Shown piece by piece: positions 1-6,479 of a stretch of DNA of 8,250 bases. Made by a program: the position numbers and the translations under genes. Under the pieces are notes generated by a model. It did not search any database and had not been told where the DNA came from. It saw nothing but the letters and a program-made list of their open reading frames with translations. The stretch is from JBAZOJ01 sp041648755. GTDB taxonomy: Bacteria; Planctomycetota; B143-G9. Where the stretch lies: assembly GCA_041648755.1 (NCBI GenBank), contig JBAZOJ010000169.1, positions 1-8,250 of the forward strand, written 5' to 3'. Within the stretch, counting starts at the first letter, position 1. Each line of letters starts with the position of its first letter.

Positions 1-697
1 GGCAGGCGGAGAACACACCGAGAAGGTGCGAGAAGCCACGGGGCGTGAAGAGCACGCGATACTTCCGGGTTTTGAGTTTCTCGTTCGTTGCGCACAGCCT
101 GTAGTCCTCGGAGACCTTCGAGATCATCGGCCCGAATCCCCCGAAGGATCGGGATACTTTGGACTCGAACAACTGGAGGAAATTACCTTCCTTGTTCTGT
201 ACAAGGCCGCAATAGCTGGAGATGCGGGAGTGGCTTTGCTCGCCCTCGAAGCCCGCGGTATTCAACAGTTTCCCGGTCACCTCGTGGCTGCTGATTCCAC
301 TGAAGGCCATGATGCCGTCGCCAAGCGAGCGCAAGCTGTCAACCGCGCCTTCGCAGGTTGAAACGGCATCGCTTTCTGACGGCGGCGAGCCCGCCGAGTC
401 GGGAGGCAAATGCTGGACAGTGCCGGGGCCCGGAAAAGCGAACTTGACGGGCTTTCCAAACTGCGACAAATCGGCGGCCATATCGGCGATAGAACCGTCA
501 CCGGGTTTGGATGAACTCGAGAACCCGATGCGGCCATCCTTGATGACGCGCACGCCGGTCGCGGACAGGTCGGACGAACTGGATTCCTTGATGAAGTTGT
601 TCTCGAACCCGACCCGGATGCTCTGTGAACGAGTGGAGTAAATCTCGGCCGAATCGGCGACATTTGCGGCCCTGGCGAGGATATCTTTGTGTTCCAT
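1..697 (-). CDS. tldE: TldE/PmbA, metalloprotease subunit (partial; C-terminal half beyond the window)
   Basis: An open frame runs on the minus strand from ATG 697-695 to the left edge, giving 232 visible codons without a stop; TldE proteins are usually near 450 aa, so about half is seen. The visible protein starts MEHKDILARAANVADSAEIY. It has the N-terminal TldD/PmbA-type region (ATGVRVIKDGRIGFSSS near residues 43-59) and, at its end, KYRVLFTPRGFSHLLGVF, which aligns by eye with the start of the PmbA C-terminal domain. In this family TldE lacks the zinc motif and pairs with TldD as the non-catalytic subunit of a cytoplasmic protease that trims modified peptides and unfolded short proteins. 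The start is fixed by context: the tldD stop codon (700-698) directly abuts this ATG, and GGAGG (709-705) lies 7 bases upstream inside the end of tldD. The pair is surely co-transcribed and probably translationally coupled. Confidence 0.88.
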   Translation of the reverse strand, partial: MEHKDILARAANVADSAEIYSTRSQSIRVGFENNFIKESSSSDLSATGVRVIKDGRIGFSSSSKPGDGSIADMAADLSQFGKPVKFAFPGPGTVQHLPPDSAGSPPSESDAVSTCEGAVDSLRSLGDGIMAFSGISSHEVTGKLLNTAGFEGEQSHSRISSYCGLVQNKEGNFLQLFESKVSRSFGGFGPMISKVSEDYRLCATNEKLKTRKYRVLFTPRGFSHLLGVFSAC

Positions 698-2071
698 TTA
701 CTTTCCTCCCACCACGACGTTCTGGATACGGATATGCGGGGAAGCGTGACTGACAGGCAATGGGAACTGGCCGCCTTTTCCGCAGCCCCCGCCTGAATCG
801 CGGAGGTGGTAGTCGTTCCCGATGCGGTCGATGTTCTTCAGGGTGTCGAAGACATTGCCGGTCAAGGTGATATCGCGCACGCGTTCGGCTATCTTGCCGT
901 TGCGGATCATGTAGCCATCCGCGGCCGAGAAGGTGAACAACTCTCCGTTGGTCTCCCCTCCCCTGGCGCCGATAGCGTAGATACCAAGGGCGGTTTCCTT
1001 GATCATATCTTCGAACGGAACGTCCCCGGATTCGATCACGGTGTTGCGCATGCGGGGAATCGGCGGGAAGCTGTAGGCGATCGCCCGCGCGTTGCCGGTT
1101 GCGCGTTCGCCCATCTTCGCCGCGGTCTCGCGGGAGTGGAGCCGTCCGACAAGTTTGCCTTCGCGTATCAGGTCGGTCCTTTCGGCGGGGACGCCCTCGT
1201 CATCGTACACGATATGACCGCGCGTGCCGACATCCAATCCGGTATCGGCGACGTTCAGGCTCTTTGGACCGAACTCGCGGCCGAACACCATTACCTTCTG
1301 AAGGCCCGGATCCTCATAGACGTTGTCGCCTTCCGACAGATGGCCAAAGGCCTCGTGGATGAAAACGCCCGCAAGCATGGGATCGATGACGACCGTGTAG
1401 GATCCTCCCTTGACCTGCTGGGATTCCGATATGGCTATCGCATCGCGGCAGCCCTGCTCCACGTCCGATTCAAGGCCCAATACCACGCCGAAGTCGTTGC
1501 TGGAACCATTGAATGCACGCCCGAAGAACGTGCCCGCACCGGTTTGCACCATCGGCATCACGGCGCAGAAGAGATCGAGCGACTCGGTCACTACGTATGC
1601 GCCATCGCTGTTCGCGTACACCAACTTCCGGATCTTGTCGCCGTACCGGCTGTTCGAAGTGGTGATGCGTTTGTCGAACCCGAGGACGATATCGTTGTAA
1701 CCCTTGACAATTTCAACCTTGCGCGCGATCGGCACGTCGGCCGGATTGCGCTTGGCATCGAGGGGAACGTGAGCGACAACCGGATCCACGACCGTGAGCG
1801 TTAGTTCCTCGTTGCGCCGCATGCCGATGCTCATGGCGTGTTCTACAGCTTTTTTCACTTTGCCGTCAAGCTCGTCAAGCGAGTTGAAGGTGGTAAATCC
1901 CCAGCCGCCCTTGAATAGGGCTCGTACGTTTCCGCCATAGGAAACCGACTGGCTGCAGTCCTCCAACGCCTTGCCGGTGAAGGAGATGGATGTCCGCAGG
2001 GACTCCTCGATCCTGATCTCTGCGTAGTCGGCGCCAGTGTTACGAAGCAGGCGGTGCAAACGGTCCTTCAT
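698..2071 (-). CDS. tldD: TldD, zinc metalloprotease subunit
   Basis: A 457-aa protein, close to the usual 450-480 aa of TldD. It contains GVFIHEAFGHLSEGD with the HExxxH zinc motif (H239, E240, H244). It also has the C-terminal block DSGGGCGKGGQFPLPVSHAS, whose Cys430 matches the Cys that completes the zinc site in characterised TldD. The protein ends in the family-typical IRIQNVVVGGK. TldD is the catalytic half of the cytoplasmic TldD/TldE heterodimer, known in enterobacteria for cutting the microcin B17 leader and degrading the CcdA antitoxin; the substrate here is unknown, and no peptide-antibiotic genes are visible nearby. I chose ATG 2071-2069 because GGAGG (2081-2077) sits 5 bases upstream. 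A further in-frame ATG at 2101-2099 would add ten residues, but it has no clear ribosome site and overlaps a possible -10 box (TAAAAT, 2105-2100). First gene of the tldD-tldE operon. Confidence 0.95.
   Translation of the reverse strand: MKDRLHRLLRNTGADYAEIRIEESLRTSISFTGKALEDCSQSVSYGGNVRALFKGGWGFTTFNSLDELDGKVKKAVEHAMSIGMRRNEELTLTVVDPVVAHVPLDAKRNPADVPIARKVEIVKGYNDIVLGFDKRITTSNSRYGDKIRKLVYANSDGAYVVTESLDLFCAVMPMVQTGAGTFFGRAFNGSSNDFGVVLGLESDVEQGCRDAIAISESQQVKGGSYTVVIDPMLAGVFIHEAFGHLSEGDNVYEDPGLQKVMVFGREFGPKSLNVADTGLDVGTRGHIVYDDEGVPAERTDLIREGKLVGRLHSRETAAKMGERATGNARAIAYSFPPIPRMRNTVIESGDVPFEDMIKETALGIYAIGARGGETNGELFTFSAADGYMIRNGKIAERVRDITLTGNVFDTLKNIDRIGNDYHLRDSGGGCGKGGQFPLPVSHASPHIRIQNVVVGGK
705..709 (-). 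promoter_or_regulatory. Ribosome binding site of tldE, inside the 3' end of tldD
   Basis: The minus strand reads GGAGG, then AAAGTAA, then ATG. The Shine-Dalgarno for tldE lies within the last sense codons of tldD, and the TAA stop touches the tldE ATG. This arrangement decides the tldE start and suits coupled synthesis of two subunits that form a heterodimer. Confidence 0.85.
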
Positions 2072-2160
2072 CTTTACCTCCGGAATGGGGGACAAACACA
2101 TTTTACCCTGTTCGGCAAGAAAAACCGTCTAACCGATAGCCGGGGCTCCATGCACAAATC

Positions 2161-2188
2161 TTGACCGGAGCCTAACCTTCGATACAGT
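2161..2188 (+). promoter_or_regulatory. Candidate sigma70 promoter for the 321-aa secreted protein, with palindrome on the -10
   Basis: TTGACC (2161-2166) and TACAGT (2183-2188) are spaced by 16 bp, a moderate match to the sigma70 consensus. The -10 lies within the perfect palindrome CGATACAGTATCG (2180-2192, arms 6, centre 1). A weaker 6-bp inverted pair, GGCTCC (2144-2149) and GGAGCC (2167-2172), flanks the -35. A repressor could bind the palindrome, but this is inference. A good ribosome site, GAGGTG (2195-2200), lies 5 bases before the ATG at 2206. The whole intergenic region (2072-2205) is divergent, so tldD regulation could be linked. For tldD I see only a possible -10 (TAAAAT, 2105-2100 on the minus strand) with no convincing -35. 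Confidence 0.5.
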
Positions 2189-2205
2189 ATCGTTGAGGTG
2201 TAGTT

Positions 2206-3171
2206 ATGAGGTTCATGTTAGCCGTGTCATTCATCCTCGTCTTCGCTGCCCTTGGGCAGTACCGCCCAGCGGGGGGAGAAGATGATCCGTTGGCAGCAGC
2301 AAAGAAGCAGCTTGAGAAAGCCTGCGACAAACTGTTCGCTGATACGAAGGTGAAGATCGAGCCCGTCATCGCGCCGGTGGACCTGTATACACTCGGCGAC
2401 GCATTCGGCTTCGTCGCCAAGACTTCTGACCTCATGGGTGACAAGGGGCGTCTCGACCGCGTCAAGAACATGGGCGGTCTGATCGTGGTCTTCAAGAATA
2501 CCGAGACTAAGGATTTGTTCATCGTCATCGAGAAGACTGCCAACGAAACTATCGATTATCGGCGTGACCAGATGGCCATACCCGACCTGTACGACAAGCT
2601 ATTCGCCGCCAAGGAAGAGGCGAACAAGATACTCCTCACGGTGAAAGAACTCAAGATGGACATCCGCGTCGGCGAGGGCGTGGGCTGGTTCAAGGCCGCA
2701 GCCTTCATCGCCAAGCTCAAGGATATGGGCCCGCAACTGAACAAGCTCCGCACCCAGCTAAAGAAGTACACGATCATCGTTATTGCCGAGGACAACATGG
2801 CCCCCGACTTCGCCAACAAGACACTGTATTTTCCCTTCTCGATGACCTTGGACAAGCTTGTGCCGCGAATGGATGAAATCAAGGCCGAGGAAACCGAATA
2901 CGGCGCATTCGTCGGGTACCAGGCGAGCCTCCTGGCTCAGGGCGTAAAGCTCAGCCTGACGGACGCATTGCTCAAGACTCCGTACTCCAACAAGTACCGG
3001 AACGCGAAGTCAATCGCGCAGACGCTCGCCGGTATCGTCAAGAGGCCGGATATCGCAACCCAGATGCGAGCCCTTCCAATCCAGTTGTCGGCGACCGAGA
3101 AGACTCAGAAGACCGACAAGGCCGTAATCATCAATATCGAACTGCCTGCGATCGACACCGTGTTCAAATAG
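2206..3171 (+). CDS. Secreted protein of unknown function (321 aa)
   Basis: I do not recognise a family. The start at ATG 2206 is supported by GAGGTG 5 bases upstream and by the N-terminus it gives: MRFM, a hydrophobic stretch at residues 4-17, then ALGQYRPAGGED. This looks like a Sec signal peptide cut near residue 17 or 24. There is no lipobox Cys, so it is probably not a lipoprotein. The mature protein is rich in Lys, Asp, Glu and Ala with no further membrane segment. Helical stretches are likely near residues 28-45 (DPLAAAKKQLEKACDKLF) and 128-185. Two hydrophobic strand-like pieces (GGLIVVFKN near 89-97, KYTIIVIAED near 187-196) and a similar C-terminal one (AVIINIELP) suggest an alpha/beta fold. 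It stands alone, with its own promoter and a terminator directly after it, divergent from tldD and convergent with the next gene. A periplasmic or extracellular role is likely; no catalytic motif was seen. Confidence 0.85.
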   Translation: MRFMLAVSFILVFAALGQYRPAGGEDDPLAAAKKQLEKACDKLFADTKVKIEPVIAPVDLYTLGDAFGFVAKTSDLMGDKGRLDRVKNMGGLIVVFKNTETKDLFIVIEKTANETIDYRRDQMAIPDLYDKLFAAKEEANKILLTVKELKMDIRVGEGVGWFKAAAFIAKLKDMGPQLNKLRTQLKKYTIIVIAEDNMAPDFANKTLYFPFSMTLDKLVPRMDEIKAEETEYGAFVGYQASLLAQGVKLSLTDALLKTPYSNKYRNAKSIAQTLAGIVKRPDIATQMRALPIQLSATEKTQKTDKAVIINIELPAIDTVFK

Positions 3172-3198
3172 GCTGGATCGCTCGATTTTCCAACACAG

Positions 3199-3222
3199 GG
3201 GCGGCCAATGGCCGCCCTTTTT
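3199..3222 (+). terminator. Rho-independent terminator of the 321-aa secreted-protein gene
   Basis: GGGCGGCC (3199-3206) pairs perfectly with GGCCGCCC (3210-3217) around a 3-nt loop, followed by TTTTT (3218-3222). It lies 27 bases after the stop at 3171. On the minus strand the hairpin is not followed by a T-run, so it probably does not stop the converging membrane-protein transcript. Confidence 0.9.
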
Positions 3223-3269
3223 GTCTGAAGGCCACGCTACGGCCTTGGCTTCAGAGGCTGCTGGATCTG

Positions 3270-3290
3270 CGACGGACGACGGACGACGGA
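3270..3290. repeat. Three tandem copies of the 7-bp unit CGACGGA
   Basis: CGACGGA is repeated perfectly at 3270-3276, 3277-3283 and 3284-3290. It is followed by the small inverted repeat TGGCC-TC-GGCCA (3292-3303), which ends five bases before the stop codon of the membrane-protein gene. The array lies in the 136-bp convergent gap between the secreted-protein and membrane-protein genes. A second short inverted repeat, AAGGCC-ACGCTAC-GGCCTT, lies nearby at 3228-3246 and has no T-run. The function is unknown. Confidence 0.75.
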
Positions 3291-3307
3291 CTGGCCTCGG
3301 CCATTCA

Positions 3308-3775
3308 TCATTGTGCATTGCTCTTCGCGTCGCCGGACTGGCGCCACTTCCTTCTGATCCACTGCTCGAAGCGCCCCAAGGGACCGTCTTCAGCCGTCAA
3401 CTCGTGGAATTCGAAGAACGGTGAAAGAGCCCAATCAATGAGCAATCGCAGTAGAACGGGAACCGCGAAGAACGCCAGAAATGCCGCTGCGTGGTAAAAA
3501 TTACCAGCGACACAGGAATGGGCGAATCCGAGCGATGCGAAAAGCAACCCGAGGAGAGCCCCTGCACAACCAAGGCTCGACAAATCGTGCCAAACGAGCA
3601 GACGGCCTATCAGTATAGGCAAGCCGACGAATCCCAGCGCCCATACAAGCGCGGGACCAAAATCCCTGGGAGACACAACCATACTATCCAGCACTTTCGC
3701 AAGCCAGATAGCCAGAGCCCACGTGAGCAGGCCCGTTATGAGTATGTTGTAACTACCCATCTTTATCTTGGTCAT
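3308..3775 (-). CDS. Small integral membrane protein of unknown function (155 aa)
   Basis: The protein is strongly hydrophobic with about four predicted membrane helices, at residues 7-30 (ILITGLLTWALAIWLAKVL), 40-61, 67-87 (GCAGALLGLLFASLGF) and 94-117. A charged C-terminal tail with FEFHELTAEDG and RFEQWIRRKWRQ follows and is likely cytoplasmic. No family or catalytic motif is recognised. Two ATGs lie side by side (3778-3776 and 3775-3773). GGGAG (3785-3781) is 5 bases from the second and only 2 from the first, so I prefer the second; the longer form adds one Met. The gene has its own near-consensus promoter (3801-3829) and a very short leader. It converges on the secreted-protein gene and appears monocistronic. 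Confidence 0.78.
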   Translation of the reverse strand: MTKIKMGSYNILITGLLTWALAIWLAKVLDSMVVSPRDFGPALVWALGFVGLPILIGRLLVWHDLSSLGCAGALLGLLFASLGFAHSCVAGNFYHAAAFLAFFAVPVLLRLLIDWALSPFFEFHELTAEDGPLGRFEQWIRRKWRQSGDAKSNAQ

Positions 3776-3800
3776 CATTGCTCCCGCAACAAGTCATGAG

Positions 3801-3829
3801 ATGATACTACCTGACGGAACGGGTGTCAA
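3801..3829 (-). promoter_or_regulatory. Near-consensus sigma70 promoter of the 155-aa membrane protein
   Basis: On the minus strand TTGACA (3829-3824) and TATCAT (3806-3801) are separated by exactly 17 bp. The -35 is a perfect match and the -10 matches at five of six positions. The expected transcription start is about 3794, leaving a leader of roughly 20 bases before the ATG at 3775. The -35 lies only a few bases from the first recognisable codon of the transposase remnant at 3836. Confidence 0.75.
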
Positions 3830-3835
3830 GGGCAA

Positions 3836-4113
3836 CTGGGAAAAGCGTGGGGCATCCGGGCAGCAGGGAAAGAGCTTGTCTTCTGCCTCCAGACTCTCCT
3901 GAGCTCAATCCTGTAGAACGCCTGTGACAGTGGCTTCACAGATACACATGCCACAACAGACTGTACTTGACTCTCGAAGAGGTCGAGGAGGCTCTGGCCT
4001 CCGCTTGGACCGAACTCACGCCGAAGCTACTGAAGTCCCTGTGTCCCGGCAACTATATGTGGTATCGCAACGGGGAGACGGTATTACATGTCAAGAACGA
4101 AGGATATGGATAA
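3836..4113 (+). pseudogene. IS630-family transposase, decayed C-terminal remnant
   Basis: Translation from 3880 gives LLPPDSPELNPVERL, a stop, QWLHRYTCHNRLYLTLEEVE, then ALASAWTELTPKLLKSLC, and ends at TAA 4111-4113. PPxSPxLNPVE with its catalytic Glu (codon 3916-3918), followed by W/QWL, a HNRLY-like piece and a SLC ending, is the hallmark of the IS630 DDE transposase C-terminus. Two lesions are visible. The codon after VERL is TGA (3925-3927) where the family has Trp (TGG). Just upstream, GKELVF (3866-3883) lies in a different frame from LPPDSP, consistent with loss of one base near 3883. The N-terminal two thirds, including the first two catalytic Asp residues, are absent. The element is therefore dead. 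I could not define terminal inverted repeats or a TA target duplication. Confidence 0.82.
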
Positions 4114-4542
4114 GAGCTTGCGACCCAAAGCCCCGTGCATCCGACTTCGCGCTTTGCGCTTCGTCGCGCTCCGCCTGAGCGGCTTGATCGAGCCTTGCTG
4201 GCTTTCGCGTGGCAATGTTCCGCAGTCCGAGTCGTCTCAGGCAATCCGGTCCGCCAAATATCGTCTTGCAGACAGCCTGCTTTGGAGGTGCTGGCGCGGA
4301 CCGAAGAGCATCTGCAGGGCTGTTCATGAGACACTATGGATGACGAACGCCGCCAGTCCGTCGAGGCAAGATTGGATGCTGACTTGTCATGGGCGCCAAG
4401 TGCAGAGATGGAACAACAACTCAGTTGGTGGAGGAATCGACAATGGTTACTTTCTTCAAGCATGACCGCCACGGAACCAAATCCTCGGAGGATGTTGCCT
4501 GTGAAAAGCAGACCTCGGAGGCGATGCGGCAACAGATCTGCG
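4114..4542. other. Gap of about 430 bp without a convincing gene
   Basis: Several open frames on both strands overlap here, and none has family motifs or a consistent coding pattern. A plus-strand frame from ATG 4336 (MDDERRQSVEARLDADLSW) has no Shine-Dalgarno. A second, from ATG 4443, has one and is listed separately. GC-rich, partly repetitive sequence near 4148-4178 (GCGCTTTGCGCTTCGTCGCG) and the palindrome ATCCTC-G-GAGGAT (4481-4493), whose core CCTCGGAGG recurs at 4513-4521, are the only structure I noted. This may be leftover sequence beside the decayed insertion element. Confidence 0.5.
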
Positions 4543-4580
4543 TCAAGGAAGTCTCACCAGACCAAGATCCCCGCCAATAG
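4443..4580 (+). CDS. Doubtful small ORF (45 aa) with a good ribosome site
   Basis: ATG 4443 is preceded by GGAGG with an 8-base spacer, and the frame reads MVTFFKHDRHGTKSSEDVAC then continues to a stop at 4580. The peptide is polar and charged, with no signal peptide, membrane segment or recognised motif. It overlaps the 3' end of the 643-aa gene on the other strand by 38 bases. It could be a remnant of a gene disrupted by the insertion element or chance. Confidence 0.15.
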   Translation: MVTFFKHDRHGTKSSEDVACEKQTSEAMRQQICVKEVSPDQDPRQ

Positions 4581-6474
4581 CTGAAAAACAGCGGATGCTC
4601 CCTTCGGAGACAGCGATGACAGCAACTCCATCGGGGAGGAGCGCTTTCTTCTCACCAAGTGTTCCATCGGTCGCGATGGTGGCAATCAAGCATATGCTTC
4701 CTTCAGGAGCTAACGCGATGATTCCCCGAGAATTCGGATGCGCCACAACTTGCGCGTCCGCAATTGCCCAGGCAACATCAACAGAGCGGTCAGAGCCTCG
4801 CGCGACATCATAGACGCGCGAAATGTACCTGTCGCCTTCGTCCGTTTTCTCCGAGTTGAGGATCATCCCATGAAGCGCTATCGGATTAACGCTCCTGAAG
4901 AACGACGGATATGCCAGACCTCCTCCTGCATTCCCTGGCAGCTTGTATTCCTGCCTATTCACGCTCTCGAATATCGCGTGATAACCGTCTATGAATCGAA
5001 TCCAGTTTCGGAGGGGCCTTTCCCCTTCGCATCCCATGGATTGCCAAACGAATGAAGTGATTGCCTCAGGAGAGGGGTCTGCGAAAAGGGAAGAACGGCC
5101 GTAAACGCGGATTTCGTAGTTGACTATTTCCTGTTCTGGTACCACGACCCGACGAACCGCCACGGCCACATAATTCCCCGATGGTTCGTAGAATGCAAAT
5201 CCCTCGGGGGGAAAGGTCACTGGCGACAACAGAGGAGCGCGGTTGCGTCCAGCAAAAATCAGGCGGCCTGCTGCGCAATATATGAAGCCATCCTCGAAGG
5301 CAGCCACCCAGGATGGTGGACCGCCCAACTGAACGCGGGCATACGGAGAAATGGCTCCCACGGGGGATTTCGTGACGATTGTCCCGTCGGCAAAGGCCAT
5401 GGCAAGACTTCCGTCCTTCTCGACACGGACCGAAGCCAATTGCGCCAGTGGACGGCCCTGTGAGTCCAACCCAGAAGGAAGGGAGTATCTCGACACTGAA
5501 CCGCTGCCGTTCTGGATCCACAGAGCGAAGTCATCAAGTATCACCAGCGGGGGTACTGACGTAATGATCGGGCCGCCGACACTGTACCTTTCATCTTCTT
5601 GGCCGCACTGAACCCCGGGAACCACGAGCTTGGCTTCGCCTCTGCAATTGAACACCCTTATCCCATTTGAGAGAACATAGCAGAATACATCCTGCGGCAT
5701 CGGAACGCACCGTTCGGGAAGCGCCACGCTGACAAGCGAATCGTTCTCCCACCGGAGATAAACCCTGGCAGTCTTGGGGTACTTGAAAACGGCGTTGGTG
5801 AGGGCGGTCGGAGGAAGCATCGCCTTGGGAACCACGGCAAAAAGAAGCCCTCTGCAGACAACCGAGAACCGTTGACCATAGAGTGTTGCCAGGACCTCTT
5901 GTCGTGTGAGCGAATAGACAGCAGCAGCTTGTTCATCTGAAGAGACAAGGAAGACATTGTTTGCATCGCAAGCTGTGATAGCGGAGGGAAAGAAAGGGGC
6001 AGGCCCGAAATCGAGCTTCTCCCCATCCTTCGTGATCTTCAATACACGCGAAGAGGATACTGCGACAAAGTAACCGTCGCAAAAGCAGGCTATGGTGCGC
6101 GGTCTGCTCACAGACGAAGAAGATGCTGACTTCGCAGCAATATCATACTTCCAGAGCACTCCGGTCGAAAACAGGACAAGCACTCGACCGTCCGTCATTC
6201 CAGCGGCGGCAACGGGGAGTCTCGGAAGCTCCACGTCCCGCAGGATCTGCTCTTTTCCCTCCGCAAGCGATCGAAAACGGATAATGCGCTCCCTTGTCGT
6301 AAATCCGCAGAGGAACACGCCGTCTTCTCCCGAGACCCCAAGGAAGGAAAGCACACTGATGCCCTGGCGTTCAAGGATTTCGGCTTCTTCAGCTTCCGGA
6401 AACTGAAAGGTCACCAGGACGAAGAACACCAGCAACAAAACTGCGCACATGCGAAGAGTAGCGTTTCCAGCCAT
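4543..6474 (-). CDS. Exported beta-propeller-like protein, coupled to the RHS gene (643 aa)
   Basis: No family is firmly recognised. The N-terminus MAGNATLRMCAVLLLVFFVL carries an export signal or anchor (hydrophobic residues 9-25), followed by an acidic stretch (PEAEEAEILE). The rest is a run of beta-rich units built of a hydrophobic strand, a turn with DG, NG or SG, and another strand. Examples are GVFLCGFTTRERIIRF (52-67), DGRVLVLFSTGVLWKYDI (95-112), DGYFVAVSSSRVLKIT (133-148), NGIRVFNCRGE (270-280), DGSLAMAFADGTIVTK (354-369) and GFIYCAAGRLIFAGRN (396-411). This pattern suits a beta-propeller; it is inferred, with no WD or YWTD signature. I chose ATG 6474-6472, 5 bases after the RHS stop (6482-6480), with only a weak GAG upstream. 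A TTG at 6483-6481 would add three residues and overlap that stop. Tight spacing implies co-transcription and probably coupling with the RHS gene. Possible roles are cell-surface partner, adhesin or periplasmic protector, all unproven. Confidence 0.85.
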   Translation of the reverse strand: MAGNATLRMCAVLLLVFFVLVTFQFPEAEEAEILERQGISVLSFLGVSGEDGVFLCGFTTRERIIRFRSLAEGKEQILRDVELPRLPVAAAGMTDGRVLVLFSTGVLWKYDIAAKSASSSSVSRPRTIACFCDGYFVAVSSSRVLKITKDGEKLDFGPAPFFPSAITACDANNVFLVSSDEQAAAVYSLTRQEVLATLYGQRFSVVCRGLLFAVVPKAMLPPTALTNAVFKYPKTARVYLRWENDSLVSVALPERCVPMPQDVFCYVLSNGIRVFNCRGEAKLVVPGVQCGQEDERYSVGGPIITSVPPLVILDDFALWIQNGSGSVSRYSLPSGLDSQGRPLAQLASVRVEKDGSLAMAFADGTIVTKSPVGAISPYARVQLGGPPSWVAAFEDGFIYCAAGRLIFAGRNRAPLLSPVTFPPEGFAFYEPSGNYVAVAVRRVVVPEQEIVNYEIRVYGRSSLFADPSPEAITSFVWQSMGCEGERPLRNWIRFIDGYHAIFESVNRQEYKLPGNAGGGLAYPSFFRSVNPIALHGMILNSEKTDEGDRYISRVYDVARGSDRSVDVAWAIADAQVVAHPNSRGIIALAPEGSICLIATIATDGTLGEKKALLPDGVAVIAVSEGSIRCFSAIGGDLGLVRLP

Positions 6475-6479
6475 TATTC

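Noticed and set aside
26..663. Several open frames on both strands of 110-140 codons
   Set aside because: They overlap the tldE frame, which reads through from ATG 697 to the left edge with a recognisable PmbA pattern.
806..1804. Long plus-strand open frame (332 codons)
   Set aside because: It is antisense to tldD, which has clear family motifs; the frame is a by-product of the coding pattern and lacks a ribosome site or domain.
2071..2101. Upstream ATG of tldD giving ten extra residues
   Set aside because: No ribosome site precedes it and it overlaps a possible -10 box, whereas the ATG at 2071 has GGAGG at 5 bases and matches the usual TldD N-terminus.
3924..4178. Plus-strand open frame of 84 codons
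   Set aside because: It is an out-of-frame reading of the IS630 remnant; the frame that matches the transposase family is one base away.
4481..4521. Palindrome ATCCTC-G-GAGGAT with a second CCTCGGAGG copy, considered as a terminator for the 643-aa gene
   Set aside because: Neither copy is followed by a T-run on the minus strand and the stems are short.
4053..4532. Minus-strand open frame of 159 codons
   Set aside because: It runs antisense through the end of the transposase remnant, has no Shine-Dalgarno and shows no family motif.
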